From: Bacillus taeanensis
Lineage (GTDB): Bacteria > Bacillota > Bacilli > Bacillales > UBA6769
NCBI RefSeq assembly: GCF_003318295.1
Contig: NZ_QOCW01000025.1
Location: forward strand, 1-64,000
DNA: 64,000 nucleotides
Direction: 5' to 3'
This document shows positions 38,341 to 46,101 of the stretch, one piece after another. Position numbers and translations under genes: made by a program. The notes beneath the pieces were generated by a model. It was not told where the DNA came from, ran no database searches, and saw only the letters and a program-made list of their open reading frames with translations. The first letter of the stretch is position 1. Every line of letters begins with the position of its first letter.

Positions 38341-38487
38341 ATGAATCATTTAATTAAAATAGATTCACCGATTGATCAAGAACAGTTAACTAAGAGAATT
38401 CGACAGTTGATAAGCGAATTTCAACATGAGCCTTCAGAAGAGAAATATATGCTCATTATTGCATTAACAAAATATATAGGAACATAA
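38341..38487 (+). CDS. Small 48-aa protein of unknown function
   Basis: Frame MNHLIKIDSPIDQEQLTKRI, continuing RQLISEFQHEPSEEKYMLII and ending KYIGT. Predicted helical and charged. Weak GAAAGG ribosome site about 15 bases upstream. Lies just before the HPr-like gene. No family recognised. Confidence 0.4.
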   Translation: MNHLIKIDSPIDQEQLTKRIRQLISEFQHEPSEEKYMLIIALTKYIGT

Positions 38488-38537
38488 TGTAGTACTCTTT
38501 AAAATTCAGCGAAAAGCCGGGATTAAAAATGAAATGA

Positions 38538-38846
38538 ATGATATCTTGGATATTGCCTAAACCTTTTGATGACAAAAAAAGATTAAAACTTGTTTCAAAA
38601 GCAAACCAATTTGATCGTTCTATTTTAATTATTCAAGATAAAAAATCTATTAATACGAAAAGTATACTTAGTGCTTCACCATTAAATGGACTAGAAGGAA
38701 AAATCAGTTTGTATGCGGAAGGGGACAATTCAGAAAGAGCTTTAGAAACATTAAAAAACATATGTATGGAGTGTTCGTTTAAAAATAACGATACTTTCTT
38801 TGCTGTTTTTGCTAAGAAAACCTTATTAACTTCTAAATATGATTAA
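38538..38846 (+). CDS. HPr-like protein lacking the phospho-histidine site
   Basis: 102 residues. The middle matches HPr/Crh: KSINTKSILSASPLNG aligns with the KTVNLKSIMGVMSLG segment of HPr that holds the regulatory Ser46, and ERALETLKNI aligns with the last helix (DALNALEE). The N-terminal GIHARPA loop with phospho-His15 is absent (DDKKRLKLVSKANQFDRS in its place). It cannot act as a normal phosphocarrier but may still be a target of HPr kinase or a CcpA cofactor-like protein. No strong ribosome site is visible, so expression is uncertain. Confidence 0.55.
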   Translation: MISWILPKPFDDKKRLKLVSKANQFDRSILIIQDKKSINTKSILSASPLNGLEGKISLYAEGDNSERALETLKNICMECSFKNNDTFFAVFAKKTLLTSKYD

Positions 38847-38856
38847 GCTACAATAG

Positions 38857-39201
38857 ATGTTGCCCTACTTTTCTCATTCAAGCTTCATCGCTTCGAGTAA
38901 TAATGGCCAAATTGTCCTTGATAATGAAAAAGCCTGTACTGAAAATCAATTCATCCTATTTTTGGTTCAAATAGCCGTATCTAAAGGAGATCCAGTGCGA
39001 ATGTCTCATGCAAAAACAGCAATACCTACAAAAAAGATTGAACTCGTTCACATGAACAAAGAAGAAATGAAACGCTACAATACGTTATTTTGTGAATTTC
39101 AAGATTTCTTAAACCGGCCGTTAACAATGAAAGAGAAGAACTTTTTGAAATGGATAGTGAAAAAAAAGATTACGGTGGAGGAACTCTCAAAGAACTCTTA
39201 A
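38857..39201 (+). CDS. Hypothetical protein
   Basis: 114 codons beginning at TTG. The last half is charged and helical (LTMKEKNFLKWIVKKKITVE). It follows the HPr-like gene by 10 bases, so the two may be cotranscribed. The first part has little protein character, so the true start may be ATG 39001. Function unknown. Confidence 0.35.
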   Translation: MLPYFSHSSFIASSNNGQIVLDNEKACTENQFILFLVQIAVSKGDPVRMSHAKTAIPTKKIELVHMNKEEMKRYNTLFCEFQDFLNRPLTMKEKNFLKWIVKKKITVEELSKNS

Positions 39202-39344
39202 ATCTACAGTAAACTATAATATGAAATTTGTTTATCAAAAGTCAAAAACAGCAGCCATACAATGATAACGACTGCTGCTTTTCATATCCTTATCCGATAT
39301 AGCTTCCAACCTCTTTCCCGGGATCGTTCACCCGTTAAGAAATT

Positions 39345-39392
39345 CACAGGAACCTACGGAGTGTAGATCAGCCGTACAGTCCGTGGTTATCG
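39345..39392. repeat. Plasmid-type conserved repeat, copy A
   Basis: CACAGGAACCTACGGAGTGT, followed by AGCCGTACAGTCCGTGGTTATCG in shortened spacing, recurs almost base for base at 44143-44196. Both are followed by a GAAGCGA stretch. The sequence between conserved blocks varies in length (3 versus about 9 bases). No frame is conserved between copies, so it is a DNA or RNA element. Confidence 0.8.
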
Positions 39393-39769
39393 AGAATTTT
39401 AGGGGGAAGCGAGATGCCATGGGATGTGAGGCAGCATTTTTTGCGGCCTTATCAGCCTATGAGCAGACCCTTGTGGTGACCCCAATGAAAGCTTTTGAAC
39501 TTCTTAAGCTTCCATTTCTAAAAATCCTAAAAAAATTTGAACATAAAAAAGACGAGGATAAACCCTTGCTTCTTAACTAAAATAAGATGATAATCTTCTC
39601 ATTGTCTAAGATATTAATTTTTTTAAAAGGAAACGTTCTTAAATGTAAGTAGTTTCGATACTGTGGAGAAAAAGTAAAGTAAATCCCTTTTATAGCATTT
39701 TGTATAATTATTGTTCATAAGTACAACATAATTATTACTTACTCATAATAATGAATTGGGGGTTAAAAT

Positions 39770-40321
39770 TTGAATAATCAACATCCTTCTTGGAATGAAA
39801 TTATAAACATTAGAGAAACACTTCGAGATACTTATTGGGAGTATTGGATAAACCACGATTTGTTTTCCTTCAATTGGTGGGTGCTTTTAGTTTTAAATAT
39901 TTTGTTTATATATGTGGCTTATAAAGTATTAGATAGAACACGTTTGTTTGAATTATTAACAGTAGGTGGTCTAGTTATAGCATTTTCCACGATGTTAGAC
40001 GTTATTCTAATTCAATATGTTTTAACTGCATACCCAACCAGCTTAACCCCTTTATCACCATCATTCTTTACATCATCAACTTATATCATATTACCAGTTA
40101 GTTATATGTTGCTTTATCAATTTTTTTCAACTTGGAAATCATTTATTGTCGCTATGGTGATAGCAGGAATATTCTTAGCATTTGTGACTGAAAATGTATT
40201 TCGTTTGTTAAACATTTATCAATATATTCAATGGAATTCCTTTTTGTCCTTAACCATTTATATGGGAATTGCAATTATATTGAAATGGATAATGAATAAC
40301 CTTTTGAAATATCAAAAATAG
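39770..40321 (+). CDS. CBO0543-type integral membrane protein
   Basis: 183 residues, start TTG after GGGGGTT. Soluble N-terminal segment with RETLRDTYWEYWINHDLF, then five to six membrane helices (SFNWWVLLVLNILFIYVAY, VTENVFRLLNIYQYIQW). The WEYW...FNWW pattern fits a family of Bacillus membrane proteins annotated CBO0543. Function unknown. Stands alone. Confidence 0.65.
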   Translation: MNNQHPSWNEIINIRETLRDTYWEYWINHDLFSFNWWVLLVLNILFIYVAYKVLDRTRLFELLTVGGLVIAFSTMLDVILIQYVLTAYPTSLTPLSPSFFTSSTYIILPVSYMLLYQFFSTWKSFIVAMVIAGIFLAFVTENVFRLLNIYQYIQWNSFLSLTIYMGIAIILKWIMNNLLKYQK

Positions 40322-40520
40322 CAGTGGAATATTCTTCTGCTGTTTTTTGTGCTTAAATCACTCTGTTATTTAGCTAGTTCATGATGTTGTTATTTTATAT
40401 GTTAAAATTCGACAACCGTTGTTATATCAATGATTAGAAAAGACCAACTCGCTAGGCGAATCGGTCTGTTAATTAGTCTACTATTTACAATATTTCTCCA
40501 CCAAAACGGAACTACTTATC

Positions 40521-40922
40521 TTAAGTGGGTTTATTTTTTTCTTGTTCACAAAAACGTTCAACAGTAGATATTGCCCAATAAGACGTTCCTGCAAGCTCGA
40601 TATCAGGTTTCGGAACCTTTCCACGCTTTAAATAAACATTCAGCTTCACTCGATCATACTTCAATCCATTTTCAGCTAAATAACCGGCAAACTGTGTCTG
40701 GTTCAAGTAATCATTCCCTTCTCGAACCAGAGAAAAAGAAGGATTCTTAATTAAATATGTATCTTCTCTAGAATAAAACGCAATTAATTCTAATGCAAAT
40801 TCCAACCAATCATCATCCAGATCGCGATAAAGCCAGCCTAAATGAAAATCCTCCTCTTCAGTATTCTCAAAAAACCTAGCCAATTTTGAAAAAGTTGCTT
40901 CCACATCATTTAAAGGCTTCAT
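40521..40922 (-). CDS. Hypothetical protein with excisionase-like C-terminal domain
   Basis: 133 residues from ATG 40922. The acidic N-terminal half (ENTEEEDFHLGWLYRDLDDDW) is unfamiliar. The C-terminal part, FAGYLAENGLKYDRVKLNVY followed by LKRGKVPKPDIELAG and SYWAISTVERF, looks like a winged-helix AlpA/excisionase-type DNA-binding domain (pattern GRVPxPDxxxxxxxYW). Possibly a plasmid or transposon regulator. Confidence 0.5.
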   Translation of the reverse strand: MKPLNDVEATFSKLARFFENTEEEDFHLGWLYRDLDDDWLEFALELIAFYSREDTYLIKNPSFSLVREGNDYLNQTQFAGYLAENGLKYDRVKLNVYLKRGKVPKPDIELAGTSYWAISTVERFCEQEKNKPT

Positions 40923-41155
40923 CAAACCTTCGATCGAACCCCTCTTTTGATAAGCCTCTAATTTATCTTCCAGTATAGGAAACTTATCAACGATACGTTT
41001 CGTTGCCTTTTTATCTTAATCACCCCTGTTAACTTTGTTAACGGACACTCCTTTAAAAAATCCCTCAATTTACCACCACATTCCGACAACATCTCACAAA
41101 ACATGTCATGTACAATAGACTTTATATGTATAAATAAGTATCGCGAGGAATGTAC

Positions 41156-41308
41156 ATGGAACGAATGAAAGCAATTGAAAAAGCACGATCTAAAATGATC
41201 GCAAAAGCCCTGGAAAAAGGGGATTTCACAGATAAAGAAGTGATACAGCTTAGTCAAGAATTAGATTCTCTTATATTAGAAGCACAACAAAAAAATGATT
41301 CTCACTAA
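41156..41308 (+). CDS. Spo0E-like aspartyl-phosphate phosphatase
   Basis: 50 residues with the Spo0E-family signature SQELDSLI near the C terminus and two predicted helices, as for the small helix-hairpin phosphatases that dephosphorylate Spo0A~P. It starts ATG after GAGGAA. It is too short for most gene finders. On an element carrying germination genes it gives the replicon a way to influence sporulation timing. Substrate is inferred from the family. Confidence 0.8.
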   Translation: MERMKAIEKARSKMIAKALEKGDFTDKEVIQLSQELDSLILEAQQKNDSH

Positions 41309-41463
41309 CAGGAGACGTACTAGATAATTGACCTCCTTAAAGTTTACAACGTTAACATTGTAAAGAAACATTTCCTTCCGACTGCTTCCCTTTCCAACAT
41401 ACATCATGTTCATAATCCTTCTACATAAATAACACTTAATAATCCAGCATCTTAATCTGTTTA

Positions 41464-41499
41464 AAAAACCTTTCACATATGCTGTGAAAGGTTTTTTAA
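41464..41499 (-). terminator. Terminator after phaP
   Basis: Stem AAACCTTTCACA / TGTGAAAGGTTT with a 5-base loop followed by TTT. It overlaps the end of phaP on the minus strand and works in both directions. Confidence 0.8.
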
Positions 41500-41502
41500 A
41501 CA

Positions 41503-42072
41503 TTATTGATTAAAAGAAAATAGTTTGATAGTATTCTTTGTGTTTTCCTCAAACTTTTCAATTAATTCTTTTTGTGCTGATTTTGCTTGTGAGAAGAAAT
41601 CTTCTAATGCTGTTTTTGTTTCTTCACGTGTTTTTTGCTGCTGTTCAATGACTTGCTTAAGTGTTGAATAAACTTGATCTTGAAATTGATTTAATACTGT
41701 TAGATTTTCTTGATTAGGTATTGACAATAAGTGCTGCATACGGCTAGAAATTTCATCCACACGATTATTAAATTCTTCAAATGACTTACCAGCTTCTTTA
41801 CCGCTTACGTTTTGAATGTTTTGATTTACGTTTTCACGAATTTCAGTAATGGATTTCTTCATTTCTTCTTCCATTTTATCAATGTTGCCGTTTGCTTTTG
41901 CCCAAGCTTCTTGCTGACGCTCTAACAATTGAAGTGTTTGATTTTCAAGCTCAGTTTGAGAAGCATAAACCATGCTTAATCCATTTTTCCAGCTATCCCA
42001 CATTGCGTCCACTGAGTGTAACACTCCATTGTCTTTGCTTTCAATTTTTGCAGTCGTAGTTTTTACAGCCAT
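41503..42072 (-). CDS. phaP: Polyhydroxyalkanoate granule-associated phasin PhaP
   Basis: 189 residues, mostly amphipathic helix and coiled coil (LENQTLQLLERQQEAWAKAN, FEEFNNRVDEISSRMQHLL), without membrane helices, as for the B. megaterium phasin that coats storage granules. It starts ATG after AGGAGG. It lies directly downstream of the phaQ pseudogene in the same order as in the B. megaterium pha cluster, but phaR, phaB and phaC are not next to it here. The identification rests on recall of the PhaP/PhaQ pair. Confidence 0.8.
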   Translation of the reverse strand: MAVKTTTAKIESKDNGVLHSVDAMWDSWKNGLSMVYASQTELENQTLQLLERQQEAWAKANGNIDKMEEEMKKSITEIRENVNQNIQNVSGKEAGKSFEEFNNRVDEISSRMQHLLSIPNQENLTVLNQFQDQVYSTLKQVIEQQQKTREETKTALEDFFSQAKSAQKELIEKFEENTKNTIKLFSFNQ

Positions 42073-42156
42073 TTAAAAAACCTCCTAAATAATTTTAATA
42101 CTAATGTATTGTGATAACAGCCATGCTGCAGGATCACTCTATTCCATTGCACATTT

Positions 42157-42582
42157 TCATCTCTCATTATCGTCATCTTTTCGTTCAAAACTGCTTGGCA
42201 TCATCATATCCGTATACATGGAAAAGAAGTGACCTAACATAGATTGATATTGTTCTAAAGAATTTGCCCACGTGTCTAAATACTTTTCCCCTGCTTCAGT
42301 TAAAGAATAGATTCGTTTAGCAGTTCCTCCCTCTGAAGTGTCCCATTCTGACTTTACCATGTTGTCCTTCTCCAGCTGACGTAAGGTACGATAAATATTT
42401 CCTTGGTCAATTGAAGCGAAACCAAATTGTGTTAATTATTGAATCAATTTGTAACCATGTAGATTCCAACCTCGAAGGCTGAGGAGCAAAACAGGTACCA
42501 TTAAATTTTTTGGTGTCCCGGTGACCACTTTTTCATTCTTTGGTTTCGAATTCGTAGATGTATTAGGATCATTGGTTATCAA
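42157..42582 (-). pseudogene. phaQ: phaQ (PadR-type repressor) with in-frame stop
   Basis: A PadR-family winged-helix protein: VTGTPKNLMVPVLLLSLRGW and NLHGYKLIQ, then TAA, then in the same frame LTQFGFASIDQGNIYRTLRQ and LEKDNMVKSEWDTSEGG. The stop replaces a residue in the recognition region (GAA to TAA fits). A possible start is TTG 42582. PhaQ represses phaP in B. megaterium. With the stop after about 48 residues the wing is lost, so phaP would be free of this control unless another copy exists. The downstream in-frame ATG at 42360 could yield only the C-terminal part. Confidence 0.8.
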
Positions 42583-42633
42583 TTCGATCACCCACTCACT
42601 TAAAATATCTGTTATTTGTAAAACACCTCTTAT

Positions 42634-42666
42634 GTGTAATTTACACCTATATATCACTATTGTCAA
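42634..42666 (-). promoter_or_regulatory. phaQ-phaP promoter with palindromic operator
   Basis: Minus strand: TTGACA (42666-42661), 17-base spacer, TAAATT (42643-42638). The -10 lies inside the palindrome GTGTAATTTACAC (42634-42646), a likely PadR/PhaQ operator. Confidence 0.6.
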
Positions 42667-42955
42667 CCATTTCTTGGGAATCTAACTCGATTATATAAAT
42701 TACCCCTAAAGATTCGATATCGAAACATGGCTGTATGGATGCTCACTCATTTGTACGAAAGAATTTTTTCGCACGCTTTCACCAAATATTTAAAAAAGGA
42801 AAACTCAATACGTTGTCCATAAATGAAGTTGAAGATAGATAGCTATTCGTTAAAAAACAGAAAATTTTTTAACACACCTATTCAATCATTCTTCAAACCA
42901 AGATTTTTAGCTTACTTCATTTTAATCAAAAGTACAGCAAGCTCCCAAACAGCCC

Positions 42956-43063
42956 ACTGCATCAAAGCAATCGCTGTGATGCAGTCATCCTTAAAGGGCT
43001 CGATGCCTTTGAAGGATGAAGAGGTTTTGTTTGTTAAAAGGAATTCGATGTTCCTTTTAACAA
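42956..43063. repeat. Tandem-hairpin element, copy 2
   Basis: H1 ACTGCATC / GATGCAGT (42956-42985). H2 TCATCCTT-AAAGG / CCTTT-AAGGATGA around GCTCGATG (42985-43019). H3 TTGTTAAAAGGAA / TTCCTTTTAACAA around TTCGATG (43031-43063), then ACATCGAT. Same order and loops as copy 1 with changed but still complementary stems. It lies just past the 3' end of radC. Confidence 0.9.
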
Positions 43064-43116
43064 AAACATCGATAAAAATAAAAAATAAGGAAGAAGGTGA
43101 TCTCCTTCCTTGAAGC

Positions 43117-43567
43117 TTATAAGTACCCTTTTTCTTTCAAACTTGTATAATCAGCACTTGCATTCACAATAACATGATCAAGAACCTGAATCCCGATAAT
43201 CTCACCAGCCTCATACAGCCGTTTTGTCACTTCTATATCAGCACTAGATGGAGCCGTCACTTGTGATGGATGCTGGTGTGCACAGATGATCGAAGCGCTG
43301 TTGTTCAATATTGCAGACTTAAACACTTCTCTCGCATGCACGATACTTGCATCCAACGAACCAACATGACAGCGATGAACAGCAACAACGCGATTTTTTA
43401 TATTCAGACGCATAACGAAAAAAAATTTCCCTGTCGTCTTCTCCAATAAACTGAGAGGCGATGTTCGCTGCGTCCTGCGGCGTACGGATCACATGCTCCT
43501 CTCCTCCCTCAAACTCCTGAATCACCTGCTTAATTCGCTGAATTTCATAGATTTTTTCCATTTCCAT
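43117..43567 (-). pseudogene. radC: radC-like JAB/MPN-domain gene with homopolymer frameshift
   Basis: Start ATG 43567 follows AAAGGAGATG. The first frame encodes EKIYEIQRIKQVIQEFEGGE, then ASQFIGEDDREIFF, and shifts at a run of eight T (plus strand A8 at 43418-43425). Removing one T restores FFVMRLNIKNRVVAVHRCHV through AHQHPSQVTAPSSAD to TSLKEKGYL. The JAMM metal motif is preserved (HxHPS...S..D). RadC proteins of this type are common on plasmids and mobile elements. Either a true frameshift or a variable homopolymer tract. Confidence 0.85.
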
Positions 43568-43604
43568 AGTGGAAACATCTCCTTTCATTGTTTGACAAGA
43601 AAGG

Positions 43605-43837
43605 AATTTTCAGCGAAAACGAAGGGGAAGGGTGCGCTCACGAAGAAGCGCACTCGCAAGCGGCGAGTAGGCAAAGCGCCGGTTTTTTGCGCTTTGCCGT
43701 TAGAAATGGAGGGAAGCCCAATGACTTAGTCAGCGTTAGCTTGCGTTATGTGCAAGGTTACGCTGGCTTAGCCTACTTGGCTTTCCCCATTTCTTTCGAG
43801 CTTGCGCACGCCCTTCCCGAGTGATGAGCTGAAAATT
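43605..43837. other. 233-bp highly palindromic block
   Basis: Outer arms AATTTTCAGC (43605-43614) and GCTGAAAATT (43828-43837) enclose matching inner arms: GGGAAGGGTGCGC with GCGCACGCCCTTCCC, AGAAATGGAGGGAAGCC with GGCTTTCCCCATTTCTTT, and CAGCGTTAGC with a GTTACGCTGG partner. Local hairpins are also present (GCAAAGCGCCGG / GCGCTTTGC; ACTCGC / GCGAGT). GC content is well above the surroundings. It lies just upstream of radC. Candidate replication or transfer origin, or structured RNA. Confidence 0.8.
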
Positions 43838-43945
43838 AGAATGAAGAGAACAAAGGAAAGAAATATCTTGGCTGGAGTACTAATTAAGCGAATTTTATCA
43901 GCCTGCAGCACGACCATGAAACTACATCGGGCTGAAAAAGAGCGT

Positions 43946-44012
43946 ACTGCATCCTAAGCGCGAGCTTTGATGCAGTCGGATTGCATGGGGTTCGATGCCC
44001 CATTGCAATCCG
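43946..44012. repeat. Tandem-hairpin element, copy 3
   Basis: H1 ACTGCATC-AAGC / GCTT-GATGCAGT (43946-43976), followed at once by H2 CGGATTGCATGGGG / CCCCATTGCAATCCG around TTCGATG (43977-44012). H3 of the other copies is absent and replaced by a GAGCCGA / TCGGCTC pairing further on. Confidence 0.85.
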
Positions 44013-44142
44013 AATAGAAACTGCAATCCTTTGGAGCCGAGCAAAGCAGGCGACACGCTTTCCGACATCAGGAGGAAAGTTTCCATTGCTTTCAGCTCAT
44101 CTACGCTTTTCGGCTCGTTCGGTACGGCCTTTAGATAAACGA

Positions 44143-44196
44143 CACAGGAACCTACGGAATGTAGTCTAACGTGAGCCGTACAGACCGTGGTTATCG
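44143..44196. repeat. Plasmid-type conserved repeat, copy B
   Basis: CACAGGAACCTACGGAATGT, then after a short variable gap AGCCGTACAGACCGTGGTTATCG in sequence, as at 39345-39392. A GGTACGGCC just upstream can pair with the AGCCGTACAGACC part, so this copy may fold into a larger stem. Confidence 0.8.
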
Positions 44197-44499
44197 GGGC
44201 GTTTAGTGCCGAAGCGACACCTATATGAATGACGAAAATCCTTTGCTTTTCGATCAGTCAGTTGTGCAGCCATACAAAAACAATGAATTTAAAGAGAAAT
44301 CTATTATAAAATTACTTAGTATCCTTTTATCTGCAAACAAAAAGTATGTCGCGCACGCTAACAATGTGATTACAAAGGCGTAAAAAAATGTTTAAATGGG
44401 CATAAAGCACAAAAAGCACATGCTTAAGCATGCCTTCAGTCATTAATCACACGCTATTACTGGATGATTCACCAGATGATTGGACCGAAAACTCTTCTC

Positions 44500-44586
44500 T
44501 TACTTTTTCCTGCTTTGTAGATACGCAAGAATAGCCACAACCAACATCCCAACCTGAACGATCAAATTCGCAGCCTCGAAGAACAA
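44500..44586 (-). CDS. Holin-like mini-toxin (type I toxin-antitoxin candidate)
   Basis: 28 residues starting at TTG, with AAGGA 8 bases upstream: FFEAANLIVQVGMLVVAILA then YLQSRKK and stop. A short N terminus, one membrane helix and a basic tail match the Hol_Tox/TxpA-like family of type I toxins. Such toxins are usually checked by an antisense RNA. The convergent region around 44690-44760 could encode one, but I cannot point to its promoter. On a plasmid it would serve as a stability system. Confidence 0.5.
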   Translation of the reverse strand: MFFEAANLIVQVGMLVVAILAYLQSRKK

Positions 44587-44639
44587 TCATCCATCCTTCC
44601 ATGTATTAAAGTAGAGATCCTAGTCTAGCGCCTCCTTCA

Positions 44640-45050
44640 TGCCTTGTCAACTTCACTTAACTACCCAAGGGAACTGTGAAAAAACCATAAAATTCTCTAC
44701 AATAAATGAGACTCAAAACAAAAAAATACCACGCCATTATAGCGCGGCATCCAGATATTTTAATAAGGGGTTATCGAACAGTGAGATACTGCCTCTGTTC
44801 ACCTTTAGCATAGCAAAATTCAGAAGATACTAGTTAGAATATGGGATTGTTTTGACATTATGTTATAAGTTTGAAATTTACTCTTCTCCTTCATAAAAAC
44901 TTCCACTCAAATCGATCTCTACTAAACTCAACTGTAAAAAAGATGATAAAAAACATGACAACATCAACATTTGTCGAATTAAAGCATGCTACAATCAAAA
45001 TAAGCCATGAAAAATTTTCCTTTAAGTATTAAATTTCTCTACTCCTTGTT
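44640..45050. other. Mostly featureless stretch
   Basis: AT-rich. Short frames without ribosome sites. A weak ACCACGCC / GCGCGG hairpin at about 44729 could belong to an antisense RNA against the neighbouring mini-toxin, but support is thin. Confidence 0.3.
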
Positions 45051-45053
45051 TAG

Positions 45054-45084
45054 AGCCTATCATAAAAAGGTAGGCTTCTTTTTT
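45054..45084 (+). terminator. Rho-independent terminator
   Basis: AGCCTA / TAGGCT with an 11-base loop, followed by TCTTTTTT. No intact gene precedes it on the plus strand, so it may close a small RNA or a lost gene. Confidence 0.6.
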
Positions 45085-45516
45085 GGCAAAAAAATTGGAT
45101 AAATCCAGCTGTTCAAGCCAATCCGTTTTGCAATTGTAAAGAAGGTTAAGATTTTGTTTATTTTCGGTAAATAACCTATACAATCTCTTTATTATATTTT
45201 ATGATTAAATGGTCACTAAATAGTCAAAGTTATTTCTTATGCTGCAAGTTTAGCTACACCAATAAGAGTATACAAACAAGGGGGAGCTTTGAGAGGGAAA
45301 TTCCCTGTTTGTTTTGAAAATAAAAAAAGCAATTACTGAAACCATAAATGGATAGACTAGCGACGATTAAGGCTGCAACATCATATGATATTTAAGCCTT
45401 ATGTCACACTCAATTAACAAAGAATTTGTCTCGAATACTATAGCGTAAATCCCTTCACTGTATCTAAGGACTAATTGGAGATCCATCAAACAATTTTAAA
45501 ATTCTCCTTTTATCGG

Positions 45517-45551
45517 ACAAACAGCCTCCATGTAAAGTGGAGGCTGTTTGT
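45517..45551. terminator. Strong hairpin, possible terminator
   Basis: Perfect 14-bp stem ACAAACAGCCTCCA / TGGAGGCTGTTTGT with a 7-base loop. No long T run on either side, so the terminator role is uncertain. Confidence 0.5.
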
Positions 45552-45598
45552 TATTCATCATTCAATATGTCAAACTAAACAAAACAATCAGGTTCAAA

Positions 45599-45799
45599 AT
45601 GTTAAATTTAAAATTATATTTCGGAATATTAAAAAGCCAAATCCTTGGTTTAATAAGTGTTTGGCTGCTTTTTGATGGAATTGATGAGTTTAGCAAAGTA
45701 GAACTTTTGTTAAACTCATCTGCAACTTATTATAAATCTAGCGCCAACGTAGTACCATTGATAATCGGAAGCGATCAAGATTGGACACTTTTAATCTGA
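45599..45799 (+). CDS. Possible small membrane protein
   Basis: 66 codons from ATG 45599: a hydrophobic N-terminal half (FGILKSQILGLISVWLLF) and a polar tail ending DQDWTLLI. Weak upstream AGGTT. No family recognised. Confidence 0.3.
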   Translation: MLNLKLYFGILKSQILGLISVWLLFDGIDEFSKVELLLNSSATYYKSSANVVPLIIGSDQDWTLLI

Positions 45800-46101
45800 A
45801 TTCTACCGTAAGCTATCAGGGTTATAATGGACATCCACATCTGATGTAATTACTATAGGATTAGTGATAGGTGAAATAGGATCATAAGTCACGGTAAAAA
45901 TGAATTTCATTTCCAAAAAAAGTAAGTATTAGCCAAAAATGTGTAAAATTTAGATTTAGTAAATAATTAACTTTTAACAAGGTTACAAGGCTGTGTTCTC
46001 ACAATGGCAATTATGTGAACTTATTACATAAGGACATTTTTAATAAGTTTATAAACAAAATCCTTTGACTAGGACACTTGTTTATAATAGATAGACCACT
46101 A

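Noticed and set aside
39383-39580. 65-codon frame over the conserved plasmid repeat
   Set aside because: The other copy of the repeat does not keep this frame, and the start has no ribosome site.
43493-43824. Overlapping 78-codon frames across the palindromic block
   Set aside because: Frames arise from the GC-rich inverted repeats; composition is unlike nearby proteins and start signals are absent.
45475-45675. 66-codon frame overlapping the 14-bp hairpin
   Set aside because: It reads through a perfect inverted repeat and has no start signal.
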